Part shown: positions 57,102-64,000 of the stretch, one piece after another
Layout: each line of letters opens with the position of its first letter
Numbering within the stretch: position 1 is the first letter of the stretch
Source of the DNA: Methylophilus sp. 42
Lineage (GTDB): Bacteria > Pseudomonadota > Gammaproteobacteria > Burkholderiales > Methylophilaceae
DNA length: 64,000 bases
Reading direction: 5' to 3'
Assembly: GCF_000384155.1 (NCBI RefSeq)
Contig: NZ_KB913031.1
Location: forward strand, 62,001 to 126,000
Notes under the pieces: generated by a model
What the model was told of the DNA's origin: nothing
Database searches by the model: none
The model's input: only the letters and a program-made list of their open reading frames with translations
Position numbers and translations under genes: made by a program

Positions 57102-57144
57102 GTGTCATTAATAAGTGTCATTTTACCATTAAGTAGGAATGACA
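57102..57144. repeat. TGTCATT repeats before the integrase gene
   Basis: GTGTCATT occurs at 57102-57109 and 57115-57122, and the inverted form AATGACA at 57138-57144 just before the integrase ATG. An ACACT-N7-AGTGT inverted repeat lies at about 57074-57090. The arrangement between tRNA and integrase resembles integrase arm sites or autoregulatory operators. Confidence 0.4.
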
Positions 57145-57146
57145 TT

Positions 57147-58520
57147 ATGAATCTGTATCTAGAAAAACGTCCTGACGGTACTTATTACTTCCGTCAAACA
57201 AAATTAGTGAATAAAAAGCAGGTTGTTAAGCGAATCAGTTTAAAAACAAGAAGTGCTAAGATTGCTAAATTATTAGCAATTCAACTATTGGCGAAAATTC
57301 ATATGGATAAGATTAATAAGTTTGGAGTTGAGTACGATAGTAAAGGCAACTTGATCAAATTGGATATTGCCAATGAAGAAGATAAAAATAATTTTCTGGA
57401 GACTCAAATCTTTCTTGAACAACACAGGGTTGCTCAACATAAAAGAGAACTTGAAATACTAGAATTAGAAGCCAGAGTTAATAAAGTAAAAACTGATAAT
57501 GAGGAAGCTAAAAGAGATAAAAGTTTGGATGCTCAAAACCTTGCATTACATGAAAAATTATCCAATAAGTTTGCAGGTGCTCCTCTCAAAGATATTTTTG
57601 AAGCATATCTGACTGACATTAGTGTTACAGCAGGAGTGCATGGCAAATATAGAAGAGTCATTAGTGATTTCATTAAATTTTGTGCTGATGACGAAGTTAG
57701 ATATTTATCCCAAGTAGATAGAAAGTTAGTTTTTTCATATATCGTGTATCTCAGAAAAAAAGAGAACATGACTGATAAGACAATAAAAAACAGATTGGGT
57801 GTATTGAGCACATTCTTTAATTTTCAGTTTAGTGCGGGTCAGACAATTGCTGCCAATCCATTTATCGGTCATAAAATCAAACCAGAGGATGAAGAAAGCA
57901 GGCAACCATTCACCATCAAAGAATTGAATCAAATTTTTGCTAGTAATTTCGTCAAAAACAATCAACAAAATAAATTCATTCTTTTATTGCTTCTGACTAC
58001 TGCTGCTAGACCGAATGAAATATGTCAATTAAATGTTGATGATGTTTATATAGAGAACGATTCAAATACCAATGAAGAGTTATACATCATTAGAATAAAG
58101 AGAGATGTGTTAACGAATCAGACCGTGAAAACAAGAACTAGCAAAAGAAGAGTTTATTTGCATGAGCTTCTGATTAAAAATCAGTTTCTAGAGTATCTAA
58201 AAACCAGATCTGGAATAAAACTTTTCGACTTAAATAAACCCGCTGATAAAGGCTATTCAGCATTCTTTAGTGAAGATTTTACAAAATTATTAAGAGAGGA
58301 CTTAAAAATTGAGAAAAAAGTCCTCTATTGCTTCAGGCATACTTCCAATAACAGATTAAAACAAGCATTGGTCAATGAGGTTATTAGAGAAGACTTGCTT
58401 GGACATTTACCGGCTGGTGAAAATGAGAAGACTTATACCCAACAACATAGTCCCGTGAACTTGAGAAATGCTACACAGGAAATTTTGTATTACAGGGAAG
58501 TAACAAGCTTGCATAACTGA
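57147..58520 (+). CDS. Tyrosine recombinase (integrase)
   Basis: This 457-residue protein has an N-terminal arm-binding part (MNLYLEKRPDGTYYFRQTKL), a long charged helix (about 95-140), a SAM-like core-binding domain (about 150-250), and a catalytic domain. The catalytic domain has Arg288 in TAARPNEICQL, the box YCFRHTSNNRL (second Arg, with Tyr where His is usual), LLGHLPAGENEKTYTQQH with His, and the probable nucleophile Tyr430. It is AT-rich, unlike the core genes. Start at 57147 because of the AGGA box and the natural N-terminus. Adjacent to tRNA-Gly, it marks the left edge of an integrated element. Confidence 0.9.
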   Translation: MNLYLEKRPDGTYYFRQTKLVNKKQVVKRISLKTRSAKIAKLLAIQLLAKIHMDKINKFGVEYDSKGNLIKLDIANEEDKNNFLETQIFLEQHRVAQHKRELEILELEARVNKVKTDNEEAKRDKSLDAQNLALHEKLSNKFAGAPLKDIFEAYLTDISVTAGVHGKYRRVISDFIKFCADDEVRYLSQVDRKLVFSYIVYLRKKENMTDKTIKNRLGVLSTFFNFQFSAGQTIAANPFIGHKIKPEDEESRQPFTIKELNQIFASNFVKNNQQNKFILLLLLTTAARPNEICQLNVDDVYIENDSNTNEELYIIRIKRDVLTNQTVKTRTSKRRVYLHELLIKNQFLEYLKTRSGIKLFDLNKPADKGYSAFFSEDFTKLLREDLKIEKKVLYCFRHTSNNRLKQALVNEVIREDLLGHLPAGENEKTYTQQHSPVNLRNATQEILYYREVTSLHN

Positions 58521-58546
58521 TTTGACTTCGTAAATTTTTCTATTAA

Positions 58547-58573
58547 GTTGTGTCGTAAGACAAACGACACAAC
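58547..58573 (+). promoter_or_regulatory. Perfect inverted repeat overlapping the rep ribosome-binding region
   Basis: GTTGTGTCGT-AAGACAA-ACGACACAAC is a 10-bp perfect stem with a 7-base loop ending two bases before the rep ATG. In RNA it would bury the translation-start region; in DNA it could be a Rep operator or origin repeat. Confidence 0.65.
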
Positions 58574-58575
58574 GG

Positions 58576-59532
58576 ATGAACCAACAACTAGAAGATTTCT
58601 ACCACCACCTCAATGAAGCCGTCATCACTACTAACGACTTTGAGGAAGGCACAAAATTTCGCAAGCGCGAGAAAGTACAACAATTCGCATATTGTGGCCT
58701 CAACCCTATGTATCGTCACTATTTAAGTTTTGATCTTGATGAACAAGGGTCAGCTTTTAAATTTGAAGATGTCAATTTACCAACCCCAACCATTATTACG
58801 ATCAATCCAATCAACAAACACTGCCACTATCTTTATCACTTAAAAACAGCAGTGGCCTACCACGATAATAGTCGCAGCAAACCCCAACAATATTTTGAAG
58901 CCGTACAAGATGCGATGACGACTCAATTGGGAGCAGATAAAGCATTTAGTCACGCTATTACTAAAAACCCGCTGCATACAAAATGGCAGGTCATTACAAA
59001 TAATGCCAGTTATGACTTAGGAGACTTCAACGAATACATTGACCTCAGTAAGCCCATTTTTGACAAAAGTGTTATTGAGAAGATGGATTGTCATGGTCGA
59101 AATGATTTGTTGTTTCACACACTACGTTTGTGGAGCTACCGCTCGGTCCATAAGTTTATAACTGAAGAAAGTTGGCGCCAGGAAGCCCGAAACAGGGCTC
59201 AAGAAATCAATATCAACTTCTCAGACCCATTACCCTACAAAGAAGTTATTAATACGGCAAACGCCACATCCAAATGGGTCTGGAAAAACCGTCATAATTT
59301 AGGTGGCAGAGAGAAGGTGCTAAGTTTCACTAATGAAACTGCTCAAGAGCGTATGCGTAAAGGGGCCGATTACACTAATGCATTGAGATCACAAAAAGCC
59401 CTTCAAACATTACAACAAGCAGTTAACTCACTCGTTGCCTCTGGCCTGAGCATTACACAGAAAAGTGTTCAAATCAGCTGTGGGCTCAATATCAAAACGG
59501 TCAGAAAGTATTGGACTCAAATTAACAAATAG
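58576..59532 (+). CDS. rep: ColE2-type plasmid replication initiator/primase (Replicase family)
   Basis: This 318-residue protein matches the Replicase/PriCT pattern of ColE2-like Rep proteins. It has NPINKHCHYLYHLKTAVAYHDNSRSKPQQYFEAVQDAMTTQLGADKAFSHAITKNPLHTKWQV in the primase-like half, then a middle PriCT-like region GRNDLLFHTLRLWSYRS. The C-terminal helix-turn-helix region reads SGLSITQKSVQISCGLNIKTVRKYW, suited to origin binding. Such proteins make the primer for plasmid replication. With the integrase it suggests an element able to excise and replicate as a plasmid. Confidence 0.82.
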   Translation: MNQQLEDFYHHLNEAVITTNDFEEGTKFRKREKVQQFAYCGLNPMYRHYLSFDLDEQGSAFKFEDVNLPTPTIITINPINKHCHYLYHLKTAVAYHDNSRSKPQQYFEAVQDAMTTQLGADKAFSHAITKNPLHTKWQVITNNASYDLGDFNEYIDLSKPIFDKSVIEKMDCHGRNDLLFHTLRLWSYRSVHKFITEESWRQEARNRAQEININFSDPLPYKEVINTANATSKWVWKNRHNLGGREKVLSFTNETAQERMRKGADYTNALRSQKALQTLQQAVNSLVASGLSITQKSVQISCGLNIKTVRKYWTQINK

Positions 59533-59720
59533 ACAGTTCCATAATCCATCAAAATCATATGTACCCACAACGGCGTGCATCAGGTAATTAGCAGGACTAT
59601 AGCTAAATGAAATATCTAACCAAGGCAAAGAAAGACAACAAGAAAAATGGATAAGCTGAAAAACAAAAAACTGATACGAATCATCAGTTGAATGTTTAAA
59701 CTAAAAAACTGATTAAGAGA
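59533..59720. terminator. Gap with terminator for the minus-strand island genes
   Basis: No gene is evident. The hairpin AACTGAT-ACGAATC-ATCAGTT (59669-59689) is followed, on the minus strand, by TTTTTGTTTTTC, a good Rho-independent terminator about 30 bases beyond the stop of the 99-residue gene. Confidence 0.7.
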
Positions 59721-60020
59721 TTAAAGTTTGATTTTTTTGACGCTTGCTTTTTGTCCTAAATTAGCCATAAGACGTTCATGTAAATCTAAAAGATTAATTC
59801 GAACAGCTAAGTTTTGAGCGATGTTATCAAACTCAAAATGCGAAAAATCGTCATACATAGCAGCAATATATTCATCAAGAAAATCTGCAGCATCTTTATA
59901 TTCCATAACTAGATAATCATAAATCAGCTTGGCTTCACGATATGCTCCATTCTTAATCGCCAGCACAAATAACATCACTAAATTATCGAACTCAATACAA
60001 TCATCATTAGGTTTAATCAT
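59721..60020 (-). CDS. Island protein of unknown function, 99 residues
   Basis: It has no recognisable domain. It is a small acidic helical protein (DNLVMLFVLAIKNGAYREAKLIYDYLVMEYKDAADFLDEYIAAMYDD) with a TPR-like helix rhythm and a basic C-terminus. Its start overlaps the stop of the ParB/MT-A70 gene by 8 bases, so it is coupled to it and may be a partner or regulator. There is no signal peptide or cysteine cluster. Confidence 0.65.
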   Translation of the reverse strand: MIKPNDDCIEFDNLVMLFVLAIKNGAYREAKLIYDYLVMEYKDAADFLDEYIAAMYDDFSHFEFDNIAQNLAVRINLLDLHERLMANLGQKASVKKIKL

Positions 60021-61260
60021 GATTGCTCTCCTTTTGAATACTTAACTGGATGGTTTGCTGATCACATTCATTACCCCAACCAGCCCAGCCGTTTGCTGGC
60101 TCGCCTCTGCAAAATAGTTCAACTTTGCTAAGTTCTGGGTACATATGGTTAATAATTTGGTAAACCTCATCTGGTTTACGACTGTGCTCACGACGCTTAA
60201 ATTTCAATACAGAAGAGGGGCGTGCATCGTATGGCACCTCAGGCACCAATCCTTTGGTAGCAATCATCAGCACCTCATGGCCTTGACGAAAATATGCACC
60301 CTGACCAGCAAAGTCTTTATCCCAAACTGCACTCGTCTTAAATGTAAAGCCCCATGCTTTCACCACTTCTACAGCTTCTGGTAATAAAGAAGATGAGCAC
60401 CACATAAACAGAACTGCATCATCAGCTGAAATTTGGCTAATAGGCATCTCGCAAATTTCCTTTACTGACATGCATGGATATCCCACTGCAAGCTCACCCA
60501 TATAGTCCCAAGGTGGGTCTGCAAGAATTACGCTGAATGTTCCTAGTGAAGATTCCAATGGTTTGTTATTGGCTCTTTTAGCTTCAATGTCTTGAATACG
60601 CTCTTGACGGCGACTTTCAAGCTTCGCTTTATTAATGGCTTTGCTGGCTTCTTGAATGGTTTTGATATCATCAAAGTTAAGTTGTGACTGATCTTGTTTC
60701 GCAAGTTTGGCAAGTTTTGCTGCATTGCTGATGTCTAGCTTTCCTTCAGAGACTGCAGCGATAAGTTCAGGGGTGCCGTGATTGAGCACTTTTTTCCCGC
60801 GCTGAACTGAGTCAACTGAAATGCCCAGCTCTTCCGCGACTTTTCTTTGGGATACAGCTCCAGCGGTATGCTGATTTGCACCAACGAATGAATTGGCTAA
60901 TCGCGCAGCAATGATTGCCTTTTGCCCCTCGGTGAGATGACGTCTGTGTAAGTTGATGCTAATTACAGACTGTTCTGCTGATTTATCATTAGCAGCCTCT
61001 AGTTCTGCAAATTTAGGAGTGATTCCTAATGCTGAACAAGCACGCAAGCGATGGCGACCATCCACCACCTTTCCTCCATAAATTAGAATCGGCATTTGCA
61101 ATCCATTTTGTGCGATATCTTGTTTCAGTTCTTCAAACTGAAATTCAGACATCTCTGGAAATAGATTGGCTATTGGATGAATTGGCAATTCACTTGGTAA
61201 ACCATCATTTTCTGAGTCCATCAAACTATTTTTAAAATTATCTTTTTCTATCATTTTCAA
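60013..61260 (-). CDS. ParB-nuclease-like/MT-A70 adenine-N6 methyltransferase fusion
   Basis: This 415-residue protein joins two modules. Residues about 20-215 form a ParB/KorB-like region with VVDGRHRLRACSALGI and VISINLHRRHLTEGQKAIIAA, and an HTH (VSQRKVAEELGISVDSVQRGKKVL). Residues about 230-400 form an MT-A70 methyltransferase with catalytic ILADPPWDY, VLFMWCSSSLLPEAVEVVKAWGF and QGHEVLMIATKG. Such fusions occur in phages and mobile elements and are predicted to methylate adenine at chosen sites, perhaps for self-protection or partition. No cognate restriction gene is in the window. Confidence 0.87.
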   Translation of the reverse strand: MKMIEKDNFKNSLMDSENDGLPSELPIHPIANLFPEMSEFQFEELKQDIAQNGLQMPILIYGGKVVDGRHRLRACSALGITPKFAELEAANDKSAEQSVISINLHRRHLTEGQKAIIAARLANSFVGANQHTAGAVSQRKVAEELGISVDSVQRGKKVLNHGTPELIAAVSEGKLDISNAAKLAKLAKQDQSQLNFDDIKTIQEASKAINKAKLESRRQERIQDIEAKRANNKPLESSLGTFSVILADPPWDYMGELAVGYPCMSVKEICEMPISQISADDAVLFMWCSSSLLPEAVEVVKAWGFTFKTSAVWDKDFAGQGAYFRQGHEVLMIATKGLVPEVPYDARPSSVLKFKRREHSRKPDEVYQIINHMYPELSKVELFCRGEPANGWAGWGNECDQQTIQLSIQKESNHD

Positions 61261-61538
61261 ATCTCCTTATTAATAAAGTCTTGAGTAGCGTTAACTGATT
61301 CAAGATGTATTCATTGTAGAAAATCGTGTTGCCGCAATTAATAGGACTAAATTCGGATTAAAAAGCTAGGTTTCATTACTGGCGCTTGAGAACCGCGCTT
61401 AAGTGATAAAACAAAACTATCAACATCAAATTTTCTGGAGTGAATTTTAGTGAACTACTTTTAGCTTCATAAAACCCTGAAAATGCGATCAAAAAGCTGT
61501 TAGTATTTTTTTACATATTACGAAATTGGAATTTGATA
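61261..61538. promoter_or_regulatory. Divergent island control region with a direct repeat
   Basis: No gene is seen. GCGCTTGAG (61382-61390) and GCGCTTAAG (61395-61403) are direct repeats with a 13-base period, in otherwise very AT-rich DNA between two divergent genes. They are a candidate operator for the ParB-like protein or a resident repressor. Confidence 0.45.
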
Positions 61539-62522
61539 ATGGCTGGAGTAGGCAGAAAACCACGCACGCTGATTGACACGATGAGAACTCAGCTATGGGT
61601 ACACCAATTAAAGCGATTAACCCATGCCAGGAGTTTCTACGAACTTAATGAGAAGTTTGAGATTTTTAATACAAATTACAGTTCTGACTACGCGAATGGT
61701 AGTACAGGCGTTAACTCAACAACTCGAAAGCTAATTGATCAGGCAATACAAGCGAACTATAGTATTGAGTCTATTAAATACAGTGACTTTTACAACATTG
61801 GCCCAACCGTTCAAAGTGACGATGGTGAAATAGAGTTTGTTAGATTTTGGGATGCCCTAGATGGTCCGATTGAAGGGCTGTGGGATATCTTGTTTTGGTA
61901 TGACTTTTCTGCAGAACTACAACACGAGCTAGGCTTAGCTTTTAAAGTCAAGATTAGTCTCATCATTGCAAGACTATTCAATACCACTGAACCACCCAGT
62001 GAATGGCTTCAAAAGGATCAACCAAATTTTGTTGCAAAAGCCTATCGCAATGGAGAAATCCATGTGGACTTAAGATTGCTCACGGTCGTCATTGCAGTTT
62101 GGCGACTTGCTAACTTTATGAAGGATAGCGTGTATTTAGCCGATTACATGATGATTGGATTATTAGATAAAGCTGCTGAAGATTTGCTATCCCCACTAGC
62201 GCCAAAATTTACGGATGTTGAAAAAAGCAAGGCACCGAATAAAACAGAAGAACCTAAAAAGACTAAGGAGTACCCAAGTTTCTATAGCAACTTCTTAATG
62301 CACCTCATCAATATTGATGCACCTAAGGTGCAAAAATTTAATGAAGTAGTCGATAAATTTAATGGATACATTCCATCACGCCCCAATCTAATTTATAACG
62401 AGGCTAAAAGTGAGTCTTATGAGTTTAGTGGCGATACTGGTTTTGACTATTTTAAAGTCAGCACTGAAGGAACTAGAGTTTCCGAATTTTTGAAATCTAA
62501 GTTACAAACATTCGGAATATAG
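61539..62522 (+). CDS. Island protein of unknown function, 327 residues
   Basis: It has no family that I can recognise. The N-terminus is basic (MAGVGRKPRTLIDTMRTQLWVHQLKRLTHARSFYELNEKFE) and could bind DNA. The middle is helical with many aromatic residues (FWDALDGPIEGLWDILFWYDF), and a Lys/Pro/Glu-rich linker (about 220-240, KSKAPNKTEEPKKTKEY) leads to a smaller C-terminal domain. There are no catalytic signatures, signal or membrane helix. I start at the ATG at 61539. It is convergent with the SMC-like gene, their stops 48 bases apart. Confidence 0.7.
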   Translation: MAGVGRKPRTLIDTMRTQLWVHQLKRLTHARSFYELNEKFEIFNTNYSSDYANGSTGVNSTTRKLIDQAIQANYSIESIKYSDFYNIGPTVQSDDGEIEFVRFWDALDGPIEGLWDILFWYDFSAELQHELGLAFKVKISLIIARLFNTTEPPSEWLQKDQPNFVAKAYRNGEIHVDLRLLTVVIAVWRLANFMKDSVYLADYMMIGLLDKAAEDLLSPLAPKFTDVEKSKAPNKTEEPKKTKEYPSFYSNFLMHLINIDAPKVQKFNEVVDKFNGYIPSRPNLIYNEAKSESYEFSGDTGFDYFKVSTEGTRVSEFLKSKLQTFGI

Positions 62523-62569
62523 TTGAATTTGATTCAAACATCGCCCAAATTTCTATTAGGTAGTTAGCA

Positions 62570-64000
62570 TCATCTATTCGGTCGAAGTTCTAGATTTTCG
62601 AGTCGCTCAAGAATAGTTACGATTGATTCAACATGATCACCGTCAAAATCGTCCCTATCAGCCACTTCATGAGTACCATTGTTAAGGTACAGCCAGACAA
62701 GATTCTGTTGTGGTATGCCTAATATCGTATTCAGGGCTGCTATAGCTGGATCTTTGCTTGCATGGTTAAAAGCCGGTAGATCCATCATTTTTTTTCTAAG
62801 TGCCTCACACAGGTTTCTGAGAGAAGGTTCGGCTCCTACGCCGGCCAACGGTAAAGTAATCATGCCATGATCATAACTACCCAGCCATCTCCATATTTTT
62901 TCTGAAAGCATTTCAAGTGCTTTACGTGAAGCATCCAAAGCACCCCGATCATTGAGTTCTTCCCTGGCATCACGTGCTTGTTGAACATAATTCCTGCTCC
63001 TTATATTTCCAGATACTCTTGGACTGTAATCGCCAGAATGGTTTCTGAATATATAGACTAGACTGTCTCGGCGCGATGCTTCGTTAAGGTTTTGTTGAAT
63101 ATCCTTGATGAATTCATTGCTATGGCATGTCACAATAATCTGCATATTAATGAAATATTCACTTTCAAAGATGGTCTCGCGAATTCCGCGCCGATGGTCA
63201 TGATCAATTGCATTGATAGCATCATCGAATACTATTAACGGCGTATTAATACTTAGGCTCTTGGCAAGCAAGATTGCTAACCCTAAACACCTTATATGCC
63301 CCTCACTTAGAATTTTCAGTGCATCTACCCTGCGATTAGGATTCCCGCGGAAAGCAATTTCAATTTTTTGGTCTGCTGTAACCGGAAGATGAAGGGCAGC
63401 TAATTTATCCTGATCAAGGTCATTGCGATTGAATGCGTTATAAAGATCCATGGCTGATTGATTTAAACCAGCAATTAACCGGCCAGGTAAAGTGCTACGG
63501 TAACGCCTGAGCAATTGATTAAATTGATCATATGCTACTTTAATAGGGGCATCGCGCTGTATAGCGCCAGCCTCAACCCCAACAGCCCGTATCAGCTCAG
63601 CATTCAACTCCTCGAAATTAGCGATACTTTGGGTTGCAGCCTGCACTCTCTCAACGTAGCTTTGCCGTTTCCCATCTTGCTGTTGTACTGAAAGCTGGAA
63701 GGCAAGAAGCTGGTTACGTTCATTGATATTTTGTTGTCTATTTTCAAGGAGCCTTCGAGTTTCAATATCCTGAGATTCACAACGTCTAGCGATATTTTGA
63801 ATATCTTCGAGGGTTGGGAGTACTAAACTTTCCTCATCATAAATATCTACCCACCACCGTTCTACGCTAGACTCTGGTAGCCCTTCTAGATAAGAGCCAG
63901 CAGCACTATTTTGTTCCCCAACAGCAACTAGAAATTCGCGAAGTTGCGATAAGGTTGAATGCAAATCACGAGAAGCATTATCTAAGCTCTCTACAAGCTC
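62570..64000 (-). CDS. SMC/RecF-like ATPase, C-terminal part (continues beyond window)
   Basis: The frame is open to the right edge of the window, so the N-terminus with Walker A is missing. The TTG at 63964 is only the first in-frame start codon. About 476 residues are visible. A coiled-coil region (about 1-180 of the visible part) is followed by an ABC-type half-site with signature ILSEGHIRCLGLAILLA, Walker B TPLIVFDDAINAID and a switch His in VTCHSNEFI. A C-terminal domain of about 180 residues is not recognised (KIWRWLGSYDHGMITLPLAGVG). Related long-coil ATPases serve in DNA repair and anti-phage systems; which applies here cannot be decided without the rest. Confidence 0.75.
   Translation of the reverse strand, partial: ELVESLDNASRDLHSTLSQLREFLVAVGEQNSAAGSYLEGLPESSVERWWVDIYDEESLVLPTLEDIQNIARRCESQDIETRRLLENRQQNINERNQLLAFQLSVQQQDGKRQSYVERVQAATQSIANFEELNAELIRAVGVEAGAIQRDAPIKVAYDQFNQLLRRYRSTLPGRLIAGLNQSAMDLYNAFNRNDLDQDKLAALHLPVTADQKIEIAFRGNPNRRVDALKILSEGHIRCLGLAILLAKSLSINTPLIVFDDAINAIDHDHRRGIRETIFESEYFINMQIIVTCHSNEFIKDIQQNLNEASRRDSLVYIFRNHSGDYSPRVSGNIRSRNYVQQARDAREELNDRGALDASRKALEMLSEKIWRWLGSYDHGMITLPLAGVGAEPSLRNLCEALRKKMMDLPAFNHASKDPAIAALNTILGIPQQNLVWLYLNNGTHEVADRDDFDGDHVESIVTILERLENLELRPNR

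Noticed and set aside
57126-57146. Integrase start at 57099
   Set aside because: The extra 16 residues lack family resemblance; the ATG at 57147 has an AGGA box and begins a typical MNLYLEKRPDGTYYFRQ N-terminus.

Overview
The window is chromosomal DNA from a betaproteobacterial methylotroph, most likely a member of the Methylophilaceae (Methylophilus/Methylovorus/Methylotenera type). This rests on a lanthanide-type methanol dehydrogenase (xoxF) with a small cytochrome c, a PEP-CTERM protein, the glnA-ntrBC order, the hemA-prfA-prmC and rpe-gph-trpEGD-trpC clusters, and the absence of mxa genes. The species call is inference. About 57 kb is dense, ordinary core genome. The last 7 kb (from about 57.06 kb) is an AT-rich integrated element.

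Layout. 1-4.2 kb: end of glnA, a DUF4124 protein and ntrBC behind a candidate sigma-54 promoter. 4.2-11.6 kb: a DUF6445-like protein, a general porin, a degenerate GGDEF protein, mutY, an AsmA-family protein and uppP. 11.8-12.3 kb: first copy of a mosaic hairpin repeat. 12.4-15.8 kb: katG and oxyR, with an OxyR-type site and a 23-codon small ORF between them. 15.8-20 kb: DUF3426 protein-prmA-accC-accB-aroQ, with a partial duplication of the accC start. 20.2-24.4 kb: tlpA-like-dsbD-cutA, then fxsA and a ferredoxin reductase. 24.4-24.9 kb: second repeat copy next to a small GIY-YIG gene. 25.1-32.2 kb: hemB, trpC, a DUF3465 lipoprotein, trpD, trpG, trpE, gph and rpe on the minus strand, with a possible Trp-rich leader peptide between gph and trpE. 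32.5-40.8 kb: hemA-prfA-GFA-AlkD-like-prmC, a sterol-desaturase-family protein, a HAD phosphatase and metXW. 40.9-41.9 kb: a PEP-CTERM gene behind a strong Fur box. 41.9-46.4 kb: a sigma-54 activator divergent from xoxF-cytochrome c. 46.4-57 kb: ampG-like, third repeat copy, xthA, pyrE, yidB-like, an rluB/F-type gene, a GT51 transglycosylase, a ferredoxin, tonB, mpl, thiE, thiD and tRNA-Gly(CCC). 57.1-64 kb: tyrosine integrase, ColE2-type Rep, a ParB/MT-A70 fusion, two proteins of unknown function and the end of an SMC-like ATPase that runs off the window.

Two observations stand out. (1) The region between the AcoR-like activator gene and xoxF carries a complete sigma-54 enhancer architecture: repeated upstream sites, a perfect IHF consensus and a textbook -24/-12 promoter. 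This predicts that the lanthanide methanol dehydrogenase is under dedicated sigma-54 control. (2) Three dispersed 440-555 bp repeats share paired terminal hairpins. Inside them are hairpin modules whose stems differ in every copy yet stay fully paired around a conserved GNNNTGT loop. Modules also appear in opposite orientations. This is covariation that neither coding nor simple duplication explains.

All calls come from reading the sequence and translated frames. No database search or folding program was run, so family names for the less familiar proteins are recognition-based.
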